Source: Cedecea neteri (GTDB lineage Bacteria; Pseudomonadota; Gammaproteobacteria; Enterobacterales; Enterobacteriaceae). From it: DNA of 64,000 nt. Within the stretch, counting starts at the first letter, position 1, and each line of letters begins with the position of its first letter. A program made the translations under genes and the position numbers. The notes under the pieces are model-generated. The model did no database searches. It had not been told where the DNA came from and worked only from the letters and a program-made list of their open reading frames with translations. The stretch covers positions 1,922,001-1,986,000 of the forward strand of contig NZ_CP009459.1 of assembly GCF_000758325.1 (NCBI RefSeq), in the 5' to 3' direction. This document shows, one piece after another, positions 39,881 through 51,523 of the stretch.

Positions 39881-41080
39881 ATGAAGCAGCTCACTATTCT
39901 TGGTTCTACCGGCTCCATTGGCGCCAGCACGCTAAGCGTCGTTCGACATAATCCTGAAAAATTTTCCGTTACGGCTCTGGTTGCGGGCAGCAATGTCGGG
40001 AAAATGGTTGAGCAATGCCAGGAGTTCTCGCCGAAGTATGCGGTCATGGCCAGCGAGTCTGCGGCGGCGGAAGTGCGTCGTGCCCTGAAAGAGCAGGGGA
40101 GTAAAACTGAAGTCATGGCCGGTGAGCAGGCCGCTTGCGAAGTTGCTACGCTTGGCGAAGTGGATCAGGTGATGGCTGCTATTGTGGGCGTGGCAGGGCT
40201 GTCGTCAACGCTTGCTGCTATATCTGCCGGTAAACAGGTTCTGCTGGCGAACAAAGAGTCGCTGATAACCTGCGGCCGTTTGTTTATGGAAGCTGTTGCG
40301 CGTAGCAAAGCGCAATTGTTGCCTATCGACAGCGAGCATAACGCCATTTTTCAGAGTATGCCGGAAACAATCCAGCGTAACCTGGGATACGCTAGCCTCG
40401 AAGATAATGGCGTGTCGTCTATTATCCTTACTGGATCGGGTGGCCCGTTCCGGGAAACGGCTTATGCAGACCTGGCGGCGATGACGCCGGATCAGGCTTG
40501 TAGCCACCCGAACTGGTCGATGGGGCGTAAAATTTCCGTCGACTCTGCCACTATGATGAACAAAGGTCTCGAATACATTGAAGCTCGTTGGCTGTTCAAC
40601 GCTTCAGCTGCGCAAATGGAAGTGCTGATTCACCCTCAGTCTGTTATTCATTCTATGGTTCGTTACCGCGATGGCAGTGTGCTAGCACAGCTTGGGGCGC
40701 CTGACATGCGTACGCCTATTGCTCATGCGATGGCTTACCCTGCGCGCGTAGAATCTGGTGTTACGCCGCTCGATTTCTGCAAAATCGGTTCGCTTACCTT
40801 CATGGAACCTGATTTTGAGCGCTATCCATGTCTTAAATTAGCCATCGATGCCAGCGCGCAAGGGCAGGCGGCGACAACCGCGCTGAATGCCGCGAACGAA
40901 GTGGTTGTAGAGGCGTTCCTGAATCAGCAGGTCAGATTTACCGATATCGCGGTGCTGAACCGCAGCGTGCTGGAGCAAATGAACTTAGCTGAACCACAAA
41001 GTGTGGATGAAGTGCTTAGTGTGGATGCTATTGCTCGTGAAATCGCCAGGAAACAAGTGATGCACCTCGCAAGCCGGTGA
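39881..41080 (+). CDS. dxr: 1-deoxy-D-xylulose 5-phosphate reductoisomerase Dxr
   Basis: Dxr makes 2-C-methyl-D-erythritol 4-phosphate, the committed step of the MEP isoprenoid pathway and the fosmidomycin target. GSTGSIG (NADPH), [15 protein letters not shown] (metal ligands) and GSGGPFRE with the substrate-binding Met-loop are present. It has 399 residues against 398 in E. coli. It begins the isoprenoid and envelope gene block, with uppS next. Confidence 0.98.
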   Translation: MKQLTILGSTGSIGASTLSVVRHNPEKFSVTALVAGSNVGKMVEQCQEFSPKYAVMASESAAAEVRRALKEQGSKTEVMAGEQAACEVATLGEVDQVMAAIVGVAGLSSTLAAISAGKQVLLANKESLITCGRLFMEAVARSKAQLLPIDSEHNAIFQSMPETIQRNLGYASLEDNGVSSIILTGSGGPFRETAYADLAAMTPDQACSHPNWSMGRKISVDSATMMNKGLEYIEARWLFNASAAQMEVLIHPQSVIHSMVRYRDGSVLAQLGAPDMRTPIAHAMAYPARVESGVTPLDFCKIGSLTFMEPDFERYPCLKLAIDASAQGQAATTALNAANEVVVEAFLNQQVRFTDIAVLNRSVLEQMNLAEPQSVDEVLSVDAIAREIARKQVMHLASR

Positions 41081-41177
41081 TAATTCATCCGGCTGAAGTG
41101 CCGCCATTTGTTCGCTTTGTGCTTCAGTGATATAGTCTGCGCCACTTAATCGCCAGATGTGACTGAGCGTTGAGTGG

Positions 41178-41205
41178 AAAGCCGTGTCACAACACGGCTT
41201 TTTTA
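41178..41205 (+). terminator. terminator between dxr and uppS
   Basis: AAAGCCGTG-TCACAA-CACGGCTTTTTTAT is a full intrinsic terminator 97 bp past dxr and 62 bp before uppS. uppS and the genes after it must therefore have another promoter or depend on read-through. Confidence 0.88.
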
Positions 41206-41266
41206 TGCACCAGGCTTCAATATTCCTGAGTACCGCTTAATTTTTTTCAGGGAATCATTACGCGTT

Positions 41267-42019
41267 ATGTTGTCTGCTAATCAACAATTAAGCGAATCCT
41301 TAACCACGCATGGCGCTCGCCATGTTGCCATCATTATGGATGGCAACGGCCGTTGGGCTAAGCGTCAGGGAAAAATGAGGGTTTTCGGTCATAAAGCTGG
41401 CGCAAAATCGGTACGCCGCGCTGTGACTTTCGCAGCGAACAACGGTATCGATGCGCTGACGCTTTACGCTTTTAGCAGCGAGAACTGGAACCGCCCCGCT
41501 CAGGAAGTGACCGCATTGATGGAGCTGTTCGTCTGGGCATTAGACAGTGAGGTAAAAAGCCTGCACCGTCATAATGTCCGCTTACGCATCATTGGTGATA
41601 CCAGCCGATTTAACCTCCGCCTGCAGGAAAGAATTAAAAAAGCGGAAGCATTAACCAGTGAGAATACTGGGCTGACGCTCAATATCGCTGCGAATTATGG
41701 CGGACGTTGGGATATCATTCAGGGAGTGCGACAGCTTGCGTCGCAGGTGCAGGAAGGCTTATTGCGCCCGGATCAGATTGATGAAGAGCTGCTCGGTCAG
41801 CAGATCTGCATGCATGAACTGGCTCCCGTAGATTTAGTAATTAGGACAGGGGGAGAGCATCGCATCAGTAATTTCCTCATCTGGCAAATTGCCTATGCGG
41901 AACTTTATTTTACCGATGTTCTTTGGCCTGATTTCGATGAACAAGACTTTGAAGGTGCGCTAAATGCTTTTGCAAACCGAGAGCGTCGTTTTGGTGGCAC
42001 AGCACCTGGTGGTGAATAA
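41267..42019 (+). CDS. ispU: undecaprenyl diphosphate synthase
   Basis: This cis-prenyltransferase (also called UppS) makes the C55 lipid carrier for peptidoglycan and O-antigen synthesis. The catalytic Asp25 is in AIIMDGNGRWAK, and YAFSSENWNRP and DLVIRTGGEHRISNFL are the family signatures. The ATG at 41267 gives 250 residues (253 in E. coli); AGGGA is 13 nt upstream, so the ribosome site is weak. cdsA follows after 18 bp. Confidence 0.97.
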   Translation: MLSANQQLSESLTTHGARHVAIIMDGNGRWAKRQGKMRVFGHKAGAKSVRRAVTFAANNGIDALTLYAFSSENWNRPAQEVTALMELFVWALDSEVKSLHRHNVRLRIIGDTSRFNLRLQERIKKAEALTSENTGLTLNIAANYGGRWDIIQGVRQLASQVQEGLLRPDQIDEELLGQQICMHELAPVDLVIRTGGEHRISNFLIWQIAYAELYFTDVLWPDFDEQDFEGALNAFANRERRFGGTAPGGE

Positions 42020-42037
42020 GCCTGTTGGGGGTCACTT

Positions 42038-42895
42038 TTGCTGAAGTATCGCCTGATTTCCGCGTTTATTATGATTCCCATTGTAATCGCTGCGCTGTTT
42101 TGGCTTCCGCCAGTAGGATTTGCGATTGCTACGTTGGTGATTTGTATGCTGGCTGCATGGGAGTGGGGGCAACTCGCTGGTTTCGTAGCGCGTTCGCAGC
42201 GTGTCTGGCTGGCGGTGCTATGTGGTCTGTTGCTTGCCGTCATGCTGATTTCGTTGCCGGAGTATCGGCATTCGGTGCATTTGCCGATAATCGAATTTTC
42301 ACTTTGGGCATCGCTAGTGTGGTGGGTCGCGGCGCTGCTGTTGGTTCTGTTTTATCCGGCCTCTGCTGCATTGTGGCGTAATTCCAAACCGCTTCGACTG
42401 GTCTTTGGCCTGCTAACCATTGTTCCCTTCTTCTGGGGCATGGTGGCGCTGCGCAGCTGGCATTATGATATCAACCACTACAGCGGCTCTGTTTGGTTGC
42501 TGTATGTGATGTTCCTGGTCTGGGGCGCAGACTCTGGTGCTTATGTTTTTGGGAAAATGTTTGGCAAGCATAAACTTGCGCCAAAGGTCTCGCCTGGCAA
42601 GACCTGGCAAGGGTTTATTGGTGGCCTTGCGACTTCTGCGGTCATCTCGTTGCTGTTCGGCATGTGGGCGAATTTGAACGTAGCTCCCGTTGTTCTGCTA
42701 ACCTGTTCCATTGTTGCCGCGCTGGCTTCCGTTTTGGGTGATTTGACCGAAAGCATGTTCAAACGCGAAGCGGGAATTAAAGATAGTGGTCACCTGATCC
42801 CGGGACATGGTGGTATTCTTGACCGTATTGACAGTCTGACAGCGGCGGTGCCGGTGTTTGCCTGTCTGCTGCTTCTGGTATTCAGGACGATTTAA
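42038..42895 (+). CDS. cdsA: phosphatidate cytidylyltransferase CdsA
   Basis: CdsA makes CDP-diacylglycerol, the precursor of all phospholipids. The integral membrane protein has about eight spans, and the C-terminal signature [15 protein letters not shown] then [11 protein letters not shown] is complete. The start is TTG at 42038, with GGGGG 6 nt upstream. It has 285 residues, equal to E. coli. It is followed 11 bp later by rseP. Confidence 0.98.
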   Translation: MLKYRLISAFIMIPIVIAALFWLPPVGFAIATLVICMLAAWEWGQLAGFVARSQRVWLAVLCGLLLAVMLISLPEYRHSVHLPIIEFSLWASLVWWVAALLLVLFYPASAALWRNSKPLRLVFGLLTIVPFFWGMVALRSWHYDINHYSGSVWLLYVMFLVWGADSGAYVFGKMFGKHKLAPKVSPGKTWQGFIGGLATSAVISLLFGMWANLNVAPVVLLTCSIVAALASVLGDLTESMFKREAGIKDSGHLIPGHGGILDRIDSLTAAVPVFACLLLLVFRTI

Positions 42896-42906
42896 CGGAA
42901 GGTTTT

Positions 42907-44259
42907 ATGTTGAGCATACTCTGGAATTTGGCTGCGTTTATCGTTGCACTGGGTGTTTTAATTACCGTGCACGAGTTCGGCCATTTTTGGGTTGCTCGCC
43001 GCTGTGGCGTTCGTGTGGAACGCTTCTCCATCGGGTTTGGTAAGGCGCTTTGGCGTCGTACCGACCGCCAGGGAACCGAATTTGTTATCGCGCTGATCCC
43101 GCTGGGTGGCTACGTTAAAATGCTGGATGAACGCGTTGAGCCGGTGCTGCCGGAGATGCGTCATGCTGCCTTTAACAATAAAACGGTTTCTCAGCGAGCG
43201 GCGATTATCGCCGCTGGCCCAATCGCTAACTTCATCTTCGCTATCTTTGCCTATTGGCTGGTGTTTATCATTGGCATTCCCAGCCTGCGTCCAGTGATCG
43301 GTGAAATAACCCCCAACTCTATCGCGGCGGAAGCACAAATTAGCGCCGGCATGGAACTAAAAGCGATAGATGGTATCGAAACGCCTGATTGGGATGCTGT
43401 TCGTTTAGCTTTAATCGGTAAGATTGGCGATGCGAGTGCGAGAGTTTCTTATGCGCCGTTTGGGACAAATCAAACGCGTGATGTCACCCTTGATCTAAGC
43501 CATTGGCAGTTTGAGCCTGATAAGCAGGATCCGGTCGTATCACTTGGGTTCAGGCCCCGTGGTCCGCAGATTGAAAATGTGCTGGACGAAGTTCAGCCGC
43601 AGTCCGCGGCCAATAAGGCAGGTTTGCAAGCGGGAGACAGGATCGTTAAAGTCAACGGTCAGCCGCTCCTTCAATGGAGTGAGTTTGTTAACCTGGTGCG
43701 TGACAATCCAGGACAGCCGCTAGCCGTAGAGATTGAAAGACAGGGGAGCCCCTTGTCTTTGACGCTGATACCGGATACAAAACCGGGTAAAGCGAAGGCA
43801 GAAGGGTTTGCAGGGGTAGTACCTAAAATTATCCCGCTGCCTGACGAGTACAAAACAGTGCGTCAGTATGGGCCGTTTACCGCTGTAGCAGAAGCCACGG
43901 ATAAAACCTGGCAACTGATGAAGCTGACGGTCAACATGCTGGGGAAATTAATAACCGGTGATGTAAAACTGAACAACCTCAGTGGGCCAATCTCCATAGC
44001 TCAAGGGGCAGGTATGTCGGCGGAATATGGGTTAATTTACTTCCTGATGTTCCTGGCGCTTATCAGCGTCAACTTAGGGATCATTAACCTGTTTCCACTT
44101 CCCGTCCTTGACGGCGGGCACCTGCTCTTTTTGGCGGTTGAGAAACTGAAAGGCACTCCGGTTTCCGAGCGAGTTCAGGACTTCAGTTATCGCATTGGCT
44201 CTATTTTGCTGGTGCTATTAATGGGGCTTGCACTTTTCAATGATTTCTCTCGTTTATAG
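42907..44259 (+). CDS. rseP: site-2 zinc metalloprotease RseP
   Basis: RseP performs the second cut of anti-sigma factor RseA, which frees sigma-E, and also clears signal peptides. The zinc motif HEFGH is at 22-26, with the third ligand aspartate in [11 protein letters not shown] near the C-terminus. Two periplasmic PDZ domains lie between the first and last membrane spans (about 115-310). The length is 450, equal to E. coli. It sits just before bamA, whose misassembly sets off the same response. Confidence 0.98.
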   Translation: MLSILWNLAAFIVALGVLITVHEFGHFWVARRCGVRVERFSIGFGKALWRRTDRQGTEFVIALIPLGGYVKMLDERVEPVLPEMRHAAFNNKTVSQRAAIIAAGPIANFIFAIFAYWLVFIIGIPSLRPVIGEITPNSIAAEAQISAGMELKAIDGIETPDWDAVRLALIGKIGDASARVSYAPFGTNQTRDVTLDLSHWQFEPDKQDPVVSLGFRPRGPQIENVLDEVQPQSAANKAGLQAGDRIVKVNGQPLLQWSEFVNLVRDNPGQPLAVEIERQGSPLSLTLIPDTKPGKAKAEGFAGVVPKIIPLPDEYKTVRQYGPFTAVAEATDKTWQLMKLTVNMLGKLITGDVKLNNLSGPISIAQGAGMSAEYGLIYFLMFLALISVNLGIINLFPLPVLDGGHLLFLAVEKLKGTPVSERVQDFSYRIGSILLVLLMGLALFNDFSRL

Positions 44260-44292
44260 AGAGAATTAGGTTAGGAAGAACGCATAACAACG

Positions 44293-46698
44293 ATGGCGAT
44301 GAAAAAGCTCCTCATAGCGTCGCTGCTGTTTAGCAGCGCCACCGTATACGGTGCAGACGGGTTCGTGGTGAAAGACATTCATTTCGAAGGCCTGCAGCGA
44401 GTCGCCGTCGGTGCGGCCCTCCTCAGTATGCCGGTTCGCGTAGGCGATACCGTCTCTGACGAGGATATCAGTAATACAATCCGCTCACTGTTTGCCACCG
44501 GCAACTTTGAAGATGTGCGAGTTCTGCGTGATGGTAATACGCTGCTCGTGCAGGTCAAAGAGCGTCCAACCATTGCCAGCATCACCTTCTCCGGCAACAA
44601 GTCGGTGAAAGATGACATGCTCAAGCAGAACCTTGAAGCATCCGGCGTCCGTGTGGGGGAATCCCTCGACCGCACGACCCTGGGTGACATCGAGAAAGGG
44701 CTGGAAGATTTCTACTACAGCGTCGGGAAATACAGCGCCAGCGTCAAAGCAGTGGTCACGCCGCTGCCGCGTAACCGTGTTGACCTGAAACTGGTGTTCC
44801 AGGAAGGCGTCTCCGCAAAAATCCAGCAGATCAACATCGTTGGTAACCACGCGTTTACCACCGATGAGCTGATCTCCCGTTTCCAACTGCGTGATGAAGT
44901 GCCGTGGTGGAACGTCGTCGGCGATCGTAAATACCAGAAGCAAAAGCTGGCGGGTGACCTTGAAACCCTGCGTAGCTACTATTTGGATCGCGGCTATGCG
45001 CGTTTCAATATTGATTCCACGCAGGTTAGCCTGACGCCGGACAAGAAAAGCATTTATGTGACCATCAACATCACCGAAGGCGAGCAGTATAAGATCGCCG
45101 GCGTGGATGTGAAAGGCAATCTGGCCGGGCATTCTGCGGAAATCGAAAGCCTGACTAAGATGCAGCCGGGTGAGCTGTATAACGGCACCAAAGTCACCAA
45201 AATGGAAGACGACATTAAGAAACTGCTGGGTCGCTATGGTTACGCCTATCCGCGCGTACAGACTCAGCCAGAAATTAATGACGCTGACAAAACCGTGAAG
45301 CTGCACGTTAACGTCGACTCCGGTAACCGTTACTACGTGCGTAAGATCCGCTTCGAAGGCAACGATACCAGTAAAGATTCCGTTCTGCGTCGTGAAATGC
45401 GCCAGATGGAAGGTGCGTGGCTGGGTAGCAACCTCGTTGATGCGGGTAAAGAACGTCTGAACCGTCTGGGTTACTTCGAGACTGTCGATGTGGACACCCA
45501 GCGCGTATCCGGTAGCCCGGATCAGGTTGACGTTGTTTATAAAGTTAAAGAGCGTAACACCGGTAGTTTCAACTTCGGCGTTGGTTACGGTACTGAAAGC
45601 GGTGTGAGCTTCCAGGTTGGTGTTCAGCAGGATAACTGGTTGGGTACGGGTTACTCGGTTGGTATCAGCGGAACCAAAAACGATTACCAGACCTACGCGG
45701 AACTGTCAGCAACCGATCCGTACTTCACGGTTGATGGCGTTAGCCTGGGTGGTCGTATCTTCTTCAACGACTTTAAAGCTGATGACGCGGACCTGTCTGA
45801 CTACACCAACAAGAGCTACGGGCTGGATACAACCCTGGGCTTCCCGGTGAATGAATACAACACGCTGCGTCTCGGTTTGGGTTACGTGCATAACGATCTG
45901 TCGAATATGCAGCCGCAGATAGCGATGTGGCGCTACCTGGATTCTGTGGGTCAGCACCCAACTATGAATGCCAACGACAACAGTTTCTCGGCAGATGACT
46001 TCACTCTGAACTATGGTTGGACATACAGCAACCTCGACCGTGGTTACTTCCCGACGGATGGTTCTCGCGTCAACCTGAATGGTAAAGTCACCATTCCGGG
46101 TTCTGATAACGAGTTCTACAAAGTGACGGTGGATACGGCGAGCTACTTCCCGATCAATGACGATCACACGTGGGTTGTGCTGGGTCGTACCCGTTGGGGT
46201 TACGGCGATGGTCTGGGCGGTAAAGAACTGCCGTTCTACGAGAACTTCTATGCCGGTGGCTCCAGTACTGTGCGTGGTTTCCAGTCGAACAACATCGGCC
46301 CTAAAGCCGCTTACTTCGGGCCGAACCAGCGTAACTGTACAACCGGTAATGTATGTAACTCTAACGATGCGGTGGGCGGTAACGCCATGGGTGTAGCCAG
46401 CCTTGAGCTGATTACCCCGACGCCGTTCCTGAGTGAGAAGTACTCAAACTCTGTTCGTACTTCCCTGTTTGTCGATGCAGGTACCGTTTGGGATACCAAA
46501 TGGGAGAACACTGACGCGACCAGAGCTGCAGGTATACCTGATTACAGCTCGCCAAGTAACATCCGTATGTCTGCAGGTATTGCGCTGCAGTGGATGTCGC
46601 CTCTGGGGCCGCTGGTCTTCTCTTATGCTCAGCCGTATAAGAAATATGATGGAGACAAGGCAGAACAGTTCCAGTTTAACATTGGTAAAACCTGGTAA
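44293..46698 (+). CDS. bamA: outer-membrane protein assembly factor BamA
   Basis: BamA is the central subunit of the BAM complex that folds beta-barrels into the outer membrane. A signal peptide covers 1-20. Five POTRA domains fill residues about 21-420, then a 16-strand barrel ends in the usual aromatic C-terminus (FNIGKTW). Loop 6 has the VRGF motif. This loop is shorter than in E. coli, and its two cysteines are separated by five residues (NCTTGNVCN) rather than nine. The length is 801 against 810. Expected control is by sigma-E, but I did not find a clear site. Confidence 0.98.
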   Translation: MAMKKLLIASLLFSSATVYGADGFVVKDIHFEGLQRVAVGAALLSMPVRVGDTVSDEDISNTIRSLFATGNFEDVRVLRDGNTLLVQVKERPTIASITFSGNKSVKDDMLKQNLEASGVRVGESLDRTTLGDIEKGLEDFYYSVGKYSASVKAVVTPLPRNRVDLKLVFQEGVSAKIQQINIVGNHAFTTDELISRFQLRDEVPWWNVVGDRKYQKQKLAGDLETLRSYYLDRGYARFNIDSTQVSLTPDKKSIYVTINITEGEQYKIAGVDVKGNLAGHSAEIESLTKMQPGELYNGTKVTKMEDDIKKLLGRYGYAYPRVQTQPEINDADKTVKLHVNVDSGNRYYVRKIRFEGNDTSKDSVLRREMRQMEGAWLGSNLVDAGKERLNRLGYFETVDVDTQRVSGSPDQVDVVYKVKERNTGSFNFGVGYGTESGVSFQVGVQQDNWLGTGYSVGISGTKNDYQTYAELSATDPYFTVDGVSLGGRIFFNDFKADDADLSDYTNKSYGLDTTLGFPVNEYNTLRLGLGYVHNDLSNMQPQIAMWRYLDSVGQHPTMNANDNSFSADDFTLNYGWTYSNLDRGYFPTDGSRVNLNGKVTIPGSDNEFYKVTVDTASYFPINDDHTWVVLGRTRWGYGDGLGGKELPFYENFYAGGSSTVRGFQSNNIGPKAAYFGPNQRNCTTGNVCNSNDAVGGNAMGVASLELITPTPFLSEKYSNSVRTSLFVDAGTVWDTKWENTDATRAAGIPDYSSPSNIRMSAGIALQWMSPLGPLVFSYAQPYKKYDGDKAEQFQFNIGKTW

Positions 46699-46821
46699 TT
46701 TGTTCTGCGCGATGGAACGCAACAGCAGTGAGGCGCTGCACCTGTTAGCCGTTTAGTCAGTTGACAGGTGCTCGCAAAAAACAGTGTCTTCGGACGCCTA
46801 TGGGATGGTAAGGAGTTTATA

Positions 46822-47322
46822 GTGAAAAAGTGGTTAGTTGCCGCAGGTCTCGGGATTGCTATGGTTGCTTCAGCCGGCGCTCAGGCTGCCTCCAGCATCG
46901 CAGTAGTTAACATGGGCAACCTGTTCCAACAGGTCGCACAAAATACCGGTGTTTCTAAAACCCTGGAAAATGAGTTCAAAGGCCGCGCCAGCGAACTGCA
47001 GGGAATGGAAAACGATCTGCAATCCAAAATGCAGCGCCTGCAGCGCGATGGTTCAACCATGAAAGCTTCAGATCGCAGCAAAATGGAAAAAGACGTCATG
47101 GCTCAGCGCCAGTCGTTCTCCGAAAAAGCACAGGCTTTTGAGCAGGATCGTAACCGTCGTTCCAACGAAGAGCGCAGCAAACTGGTTACTCGTATCCAGG
47201 CCGCTGTGAAGAAAGTTGCAGACGATAAAGGTTATGATGTTGTTCTGGATGCAAACACCGTTGCTTACGCAGGTAACGACGTTAAAGACATCACTGCAGA
47301 CGTACTGAAACAGGTTAAATAA
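46822..47322 (+). CDS. skp: periplasmic chaperone Skp (OmpH)
   Basis: Skp is a trimeric jellyfish-shaped chaperone that carries unfolded outer-membrane proteins to BAM. A signal peptide covers about 1-22 (GAQA). The rest is a long alpha-helical hairpin with heptads (residues about 45-130), including a basic stretch, and ends DVLKQVK as in E. coli. The start is GTG at 46822, with AAGGAG 6 nt upstream. It has 166 residues against 161. It follows bamA by 123 bp and precedes lpxD by 3 bp. Confidence 0.97.
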   Translation: MKKWLVAAGLGIAMVASAGAQAASSIAVVNMGNLFQQVAQNTGVSKTLENEFKGRASELQGMENDLQSKMQRLQRDGSTMKASDRSKMEKDVMAQRQSFSEKAQAFEQDRNRRSNEERSKLVTRIQAAVKKVADDKGYDVVLDANTVAYAGNDVKDITADVLKQVK

Positions 47323-47325
47323 GTA

Positions 47326-48351
47326 ATGTCTTCAATTCGACTGGCTGAATTAGCCCAGCAGTTGGATGCAGAATTGCACGGTGATGGCGATATCGTCATC
47401 ACCGGCGTCGCATCTATGCAAACTGCCCAGTCTGGCCACATTACGTTCATGGTTAACCCTCGCTATCGTGAACAGCTGGCTGTCTGCCAGGCTTCTGCCG
47501 TCGTGATGACCGAAGCCGACCTTCCATACGCTAAGAACGCGGCGCTGGTAGTGAAAAATCCCTACCTGACCTATGCCCGTATGGCTCAAATTCTTGATAC
47601 CACGCCTCAGCCTGCAAGCGACATTGCGCCAAGCGCAGTTATCGATGCCACGGCGAGGCTTGGTCAAAATGTTTCTATCGGCGCAAATGCCGTTATCGAA
47701 TCAGGCGTTGAGCTGGGCGATAACGTGGTGATCGGCGCTGGTTGCTTTGTAGGTAAAAATACCAAAATCGGCGCGGGTAGCCGTTTATGGGCCAATGTCT
47801 CTATCTATCACAGCATCGAAATCGGTGCTCAGTGCCTGATTCAGTCCAGTACGGTGATTGGTTCAGATGGTTTTGGCTACGCTAACGATCGCGGTAACTG
47901 GGTAAAAATTCCTCAGCTAGGCCGGGTGATTATTGGCGATCGCGTTGAAATTGGTGCCTGTACGACAATCGATCGCGGCGCCCTGGATGACACGATCATC
48001 GGCAATGGTGTTATCATTGATAACCAGTGCCAGATTGCACATAACGTTGTGATTGGCGACAATACTGCGGTTGCGGGTGGCGTTATCATGGCGGGCAGCC
48101 TGAAAATTGGCCGCTACTGCATGATTGGTGGTGCCAGCGTAATCAACGGCCATATGGAAATCTGTGACAAGGTGACCGTGACAGGAATGGGAATGGTGAT
48201 GCGTCCGATCACTGAACCGGGAGTTTACTCTTCGGGGATCCCGCTCCAGCCGAACAAAGCGTGGCGTAAAACCGCCGCCCTGGTGATGAACATCGATGAG
48301 ATGAGTAAACGCTTAAAAGCCATCGAACGTAAGGTCAACCAACAAGACTGA
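47326..48351 (+). CDS. lpxD: UDP-3-O-(3-hydroxymyristoyl)glucosamine N-acyltransferase LpxD
   Basis: LpxD adds the second hydroxy-acyl chain in lipid A synthesis. An N-terminal uridine-binding domain (about 1-100) is followed by a left-handed beta-helix of hexapeptide repeats, with the catalytic histidine in QIAHNVVIG, and a C-terminal helix. The length is 341, equal to E. coli. It starts 3 bp after skp. Unlike the rest of the operon it is followed by a 148-bp gap with a hairpin. Confidence 0.98.
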   Translation: MSSIRLAELAQQLDAELHGDGDIVITGVASMQTAQSGHITFMVNPRYREQLAVCQASAVVMTEADLPYAKNAALVVKNPYLTYARMAQILDTTPQPASDIAPSAVIDATARLGQNVSIGANAVIESGVELGDNVVIGAGCFVGKNTKIGAGSRLWANVSIYHSIEIGAQCLIQSSTVIGSDGFGYANDRGNWVKIPQLGRVIIGDRVEIGACTTIDRGALDDTIIGNGVIIDNQCQIAHNVVIGDNTAVAGGVIMAGSLKIGRYCMIGGASVINGHMEICDKVTVTGMGMVMRPITEPGVYSSGIPLQPNKAWRKTAALVMNIDEMSKRLKAIERKVNQQD

Positions 48352-48423
48352 TCGTCGCCTGCTCCCTGCGCTGCCGTGTTTCCGGCCATTAGGGCTGGAG
48401 CGTAAGCCGCGCTTTTTGATTTG

Positions 48424-48457
48424 CGGCCTGCTGGCATTCTTTGATTGCCGCAGGCCG
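48424..48457 (+). promoter_or_regulatory. long hairpin in the lpxD-fabZ spacer
   Basis: CGGCCTGC-T-GGCA and TGCC-GCAGGCCG form a 12-bp stem with a 1-nt bulge and a nine-base loop, followed by TGTTATTATTG. The T content is below that of a full terminator, so partial termination or mRNA processing is more likely. It lies 42 bp before fabZ. Confidence 0.65.
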
Positions 48458-48499
48458 TGTTATTATTGTCATTTAGAATATTTAGACAGGAAGAGTATT

Positions 48500-48955
48500 T
48501 TGACAACTGACACTCATACTCTGCACATTGAAGAGATTTTAGAGCTTCTGCCGCACCGTTATCCGTTCTTGCTGGTTGACCGCGTGCTGGATTTTGAAGA
48601 AGGTCGTTTTCTGCGCGCAGTAAAAAATGTCTCTGTAAATGAGCCGTTTTTCCAGGGGCACTTCCCTGGTAAGCCGATTTTCCCGGGCGTATTAATCCTG
48701 GAAGCGATGGCGCAGGCTACCGGTATTCTTGCGTTTAAAAGCGTGGGTAAACTTGAGCCGGGTGAACTGTATTACTTTGCTGGCATCGATGAAGCGCGCT
48801 TTAAGCGCCCTGTTGTGCCTGGCGATCAGATGATTATGGAAGTGACCTTTGAGAAAACTCGTCGTGGTTTGACGCGTTTCAAAGGCGTCGCAATTGTTGA
48901 CGGCAAGATTGTCTGCGAAGCGACCATGATGTGTGCACGCAGCCGGGAGGCATAA
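48500..48955 (+). CDS. fabZ: 3-hydroxyacyl-ACP dehydratase FabZ
   Basis: FabZ dehydrates 3-hydroxyacyl-ACP in fatty acid elongation. Catalytic His54 ([13 protein letters not shown]) and Glu68 (ILEAMAQ) sit at the E. coli positions. The start is TTG at 48500, with AGGAAGAG upstream, as in E. coli; the protein has 151 residues. Its neighbours lpxD and lpxA compete for the same 3-hydroxymyristoyl-ACP, so the operon sets the balance between phospholipid and lipid A. Confidence 0.98.
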   Translation: MTTDTHTLHIEEILELLPHRYPFLLVDRVLDFEEGRFLRAVKNVSVNEPFFQGHFPGKPIFPGVLILEAMAQATGILAFKSVGKLEPGELYYFAGIDEARFKRPVVPGDQMIMEVTFEKTRRGLTRFKGVAIVDGKIVCEATMMCARSREA

Positions 48956-48958
48956 TAC

Positions 48959-49747
48959 GTGATTGATAAGTCCGCCTTTATTCATCCAACCGCTATTGTG
49001 GAAGAAGGTGCCATTATCGGCGCTAACGTTCACATTGGTCCGTTTTGTCTCGTAGGTCCAAACGTTGAAATCGGCGAAGGCACGGTTCTGAAATCTCATG
49101 TTGTCGTCAATGGTCATACCAAAATTGGCCGTGACAATGAGATCTACCAGTTCGCGTCTATCGGTGAAGTTAACCAGGATCTGAAATATGCGGGTGAGCC
49201 AACTCGCGTGGAAATTGGCGACCGCAACCGCATTCGCGAAAGCGTCACCATCCATCGCGGCACGGTGCAAGATGCTGGATTAACGAAGGTGGGAAGCGAC
49301 AACCTGCTGATGATCAATGCGCACGTTGCGCATGATTGCCAGATTGGCGATCGCGTTATCCTCGCGAACAACGCAACGCTTGCGGGTCACGTACAAATCG
49401 GAGATCACGCCATCATCGGTGGAATGACCGCGGTGCATCAGTTCTGCATCATCGGTGCCCATGTGATGGTTGGCGGCTGTTCCGGCGTTGCTCAGGACGT
49501 TCCACCTTACGTTATCGCGCAGGGCAACCATGCGACGCCGTTTGGTGTGAACATCGAAGGCCTGAAGCGTCGCGGTTTCAGCAAAGAAGCGCTGCACGCT
49601 ATTCGTAACGCGTATAAGATCCTCTATCGCAGCGGCAAGACGCTTGAAGAGGCGAAGCCGGAAATCGCTGAAATTGCAGCTCAGCATCCGGAAGTGAATG
49701 CATTTATTGAATTCTTTGCCCGCTCCACGCGCGGTTTGATTCGTTAA
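48959..49747 (+). CDS. lpxA: UDP-N-acetylglucosamine acyltransferase LpxA
   Basis: LpxA performs the first acylation of lipid A synthesis. The trimeric left-handed beta-helix is seen in the hexapeptide repeats through residue 190; catalytic His125 is in INAHVAHDC. The start is GTG at 48959, 3 nt after the fabZ stop, with GGGAGG just inside the end of fabZ. The length is 262, equal to E. coli. Confidence 0.98.
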   Translation: MIDKSAFIHPTAIVEEGAIIGANVHIGPFCLVGPNVEIGEGTVLKSHVVVNGHTKIGRDNEIYQFASIGEVNQDLKYAGEPTRVEIGDRNRIRESVTIHRGTVQDAGLTKVGSDNLLMINAHVAHDCQIGDRVILANNATLAGHVQIGDHAIIGGMTAVHQFCIIGAHVMVGGCSGVAQDVPPYVIAQGNHATPFGVNIEGLKRRGFSKEALHAIRNAYKILYRSGKTLEEAKPEIAEIAAQHPEVNAFIEFFARSTRGLIR

Positions 49748-50896
49748 ATGAAGCCTGATCGTCCCCTTACGATTGCCCTGGTCGCCGGAGAAACCTCCGG
49801 CGATATTCTTGGTGCCGGACTTATTCGCGAACTGAAAGCTCGCGTGCCTGATGCTCGCTTTGTTGGCGTGGCCGGGCCGCTTATGCAGGCTGAAGGTTGT
49901 GAAGCCTGGTATGAGATGGAAGAGCTTGCGGTCATGGGCATCGTTGAAGTGCTTGGCCGTTTACGTCGTCTGCTGCAGATCCGCAGCGATCTCACGAAGC
50001 GTTTTACCGAGCTGCAGCCGGATGTCTTTGTCGGCATTGATGCGCCGGATTTCAATATCACGCTCGAAGGCAACCTCAAGAAGCTAGGGATCCGCACGAT
50101 CCACTACGTCAGTCCGTCCGTTTGGGCATGGCGTCAAAAACGCGTTTTCAAAATTGGCAGAGCGACCGATCTGGTACTGGCTTTTCTGCCTTTCGAAAAA
50201 GCGTTTTACGACCGGTTTAATGTACCGTGTCGCTTCATCGGGCATACCATGGCGGATGCCATGCCGCTCGATCCTGATAAAAACGCGGCTCGCGCGACGT
50301 TAGGCATTGCGGCAGATGCAAAATGTCTGGCGTTGTTGCCCGGCAGTCGCGGCGCTGAAGTCGAAATGCTTAGCGCGGACTTCCTCAGAACAGCGCAATT
50401 GCTTCGTAAGCGCTGGCCTGCGCTGGAAGTCGTGGTGCCGCTGGTGAATGCAAAACGCCGGGAACAGTTTGAAAAGATCAAAGCTGAGATTGCCCCCGAA
50501 CTGCATGTACATCTGCTGGATGGAAAAGCACGCGAAGCGATGATTGCCAGTGACGCGGCGCTTCTGGCCTCCGGCACGGCTGCGCTGGAATGTATGCTGG
50601 CCAAATGCCCGATGGTGGTTGGCTACCGCATGAAGCCGTTTACGTTCTGGCTGGCGAAGCGGCTGGTGAAAACCGATTACGTTTCTCTGCCAAACTTACT
50701 GGCAGGCCGCGAGCTGGTTAAAGAGCTGCTGCAAAACGAATGTGAGCCTATCGGGCTTGCCTGTGCGCTGGAGCCGTTGCTGGAAGACGGTGCCGTCAGC
50801 CATCAGATGCACGATACCTTCCGGGATTTGCATCAGCAGATCCGTTGTAATGCGGACAAGCAGGCGGCGGACGCCGTGCTGGAGCTGGCTCAATGA
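49748..50896 (+). CDS. lpxB: lipid-A-disaccharide synthase LpxB
   Basis: LpxB joins UDP-diacylglucosamine with lipid X to form the lipid A disaccharide backbone. It is a GT-B fold glycosyltransferase (family 19) with [16 protein letters not shown] near the start and [10 protein letters not shown] and [11 protein letters not shown] in the core. The length is 382, equal to E. coli. Its ATG follows the lpxA stop with no gap, and its own stop overlaps rnhB by 4 nt. Confidence 0.98.
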   Translation: MKPDRPLTIALVAGETSGDILGAGLIRELKARVPDARFVGVAGPLMQAEGCEAWYEMEELAVMGIVEVLGRLRRLLQIRSDLTKRFTELQPDVFVGIDAPDFNITLEGNLKKLGIRTIHYVSPSVWAWRQKRVFKIGRATDLVLAFLPFEKAFYDRFNVPCRFIGHTMADAMPLDPDKNAARATLGIAADAKCLALLPGSRGAEVEMLSADFLRTAQLLRKRWPALEVVVPLVNAKRREQFEKIKAEIAPELHVHLLDGKAREAMIASDAALLASGTAALECMLAKCPMVVGYRMKPFTFWLAKRLVKTDYVSLPNLLAGRELVKELLQNECEPIGLACALEPLLEDGAVSHQMHDTFRDLHQQIRCNADKQAADAVLELAQ

Positions 50897-51489
50897 TCGA
50901 ATTTGTTTACCCGCATATGCACCTTGTCGCCGGCGTGGATGAAGTAGGGCGTGGGCCTTTGGTCGGTGCCGTTGTCACTGCAGCAGTGATCCTAGATCCG
51001 ACAAAGCCGATTATTGGGTTGGCGGATTCGAAAAAACTATCTGAAAAACGCCGTCTGGCGCTGTATGACGAAATTGTCGAAAAGGCATTAAGCTGGAGCC
51101 TGGGTCGTGCTGAGCCGCACGAGATCGACAACATCAACATTTTGCATGCCACGATGCTGGCCATGCAGCGTGCGGTTGCGGGCCTGAGTGTTGTGCCTGA
51201 ATATGTGCTGATTGACGGCAACCGTTGCCCGGCGTTGCCTATGCCGTCGCTGGCGGTTGTTAAAGGCGACAGCCGGGTGGCAGAAATCAGTGCGGCGTCA
51301 ATACTTGCCAAAGTCACGCGCGATCGTGAAATGGCCGAGCTGGATCTCAGCTTCCCGCAATACGGGTTTGCTCAGCACAAGGGCTACCCAACCGCGTTTC
51401 ATCTCGAAAAGCTTGCCGAGCACGGTGCCACCGAGCACCATCGCCGCAGCTTTGGCCCCGTCAAACGCGCGCTTGGACTCGTCTCCTGA
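50893..51489 (+). CDS. rnhB: ribonuclease HII
   Basis: RNase HII removes single ribonucleotides and RNA-DNA hybrids from DNA. The catalytic DEDD set begins with Asp16-Glu17 ([10 protein letters not shown]), with later aspartates in [10 protein letters not shown] and [10 protein letters not shown]. The length is 198, equal to E. coli. The start overlaps lpxB (ATGA) and dnaE begins 34 bp later, an arrangement that links ribonucleotide repair with the replicase subunit. Confidence 0.98.
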   Translation: MIEFVYPHMHLVAGVDEVGRGPLVGAVVTAAVILDPTKPIIGLADSKKLSEKRRLALYDEIVEKALSWSLGRAEPHEIDNINILHATMLAMQRAVAGLSVVPEYVLIDGNRCPALPMPSLAVVKGDSRVAEISAASILAKVTRDREMAELDLSFPQYGFAQHKGYPTAFHLEKLAEHGATEHHRRSFGPVKRALGLVS

Positions 51490-51523
51490 GCGTTAGTAGC
51501 TGATACAGAGTAATTGGTGAGAG

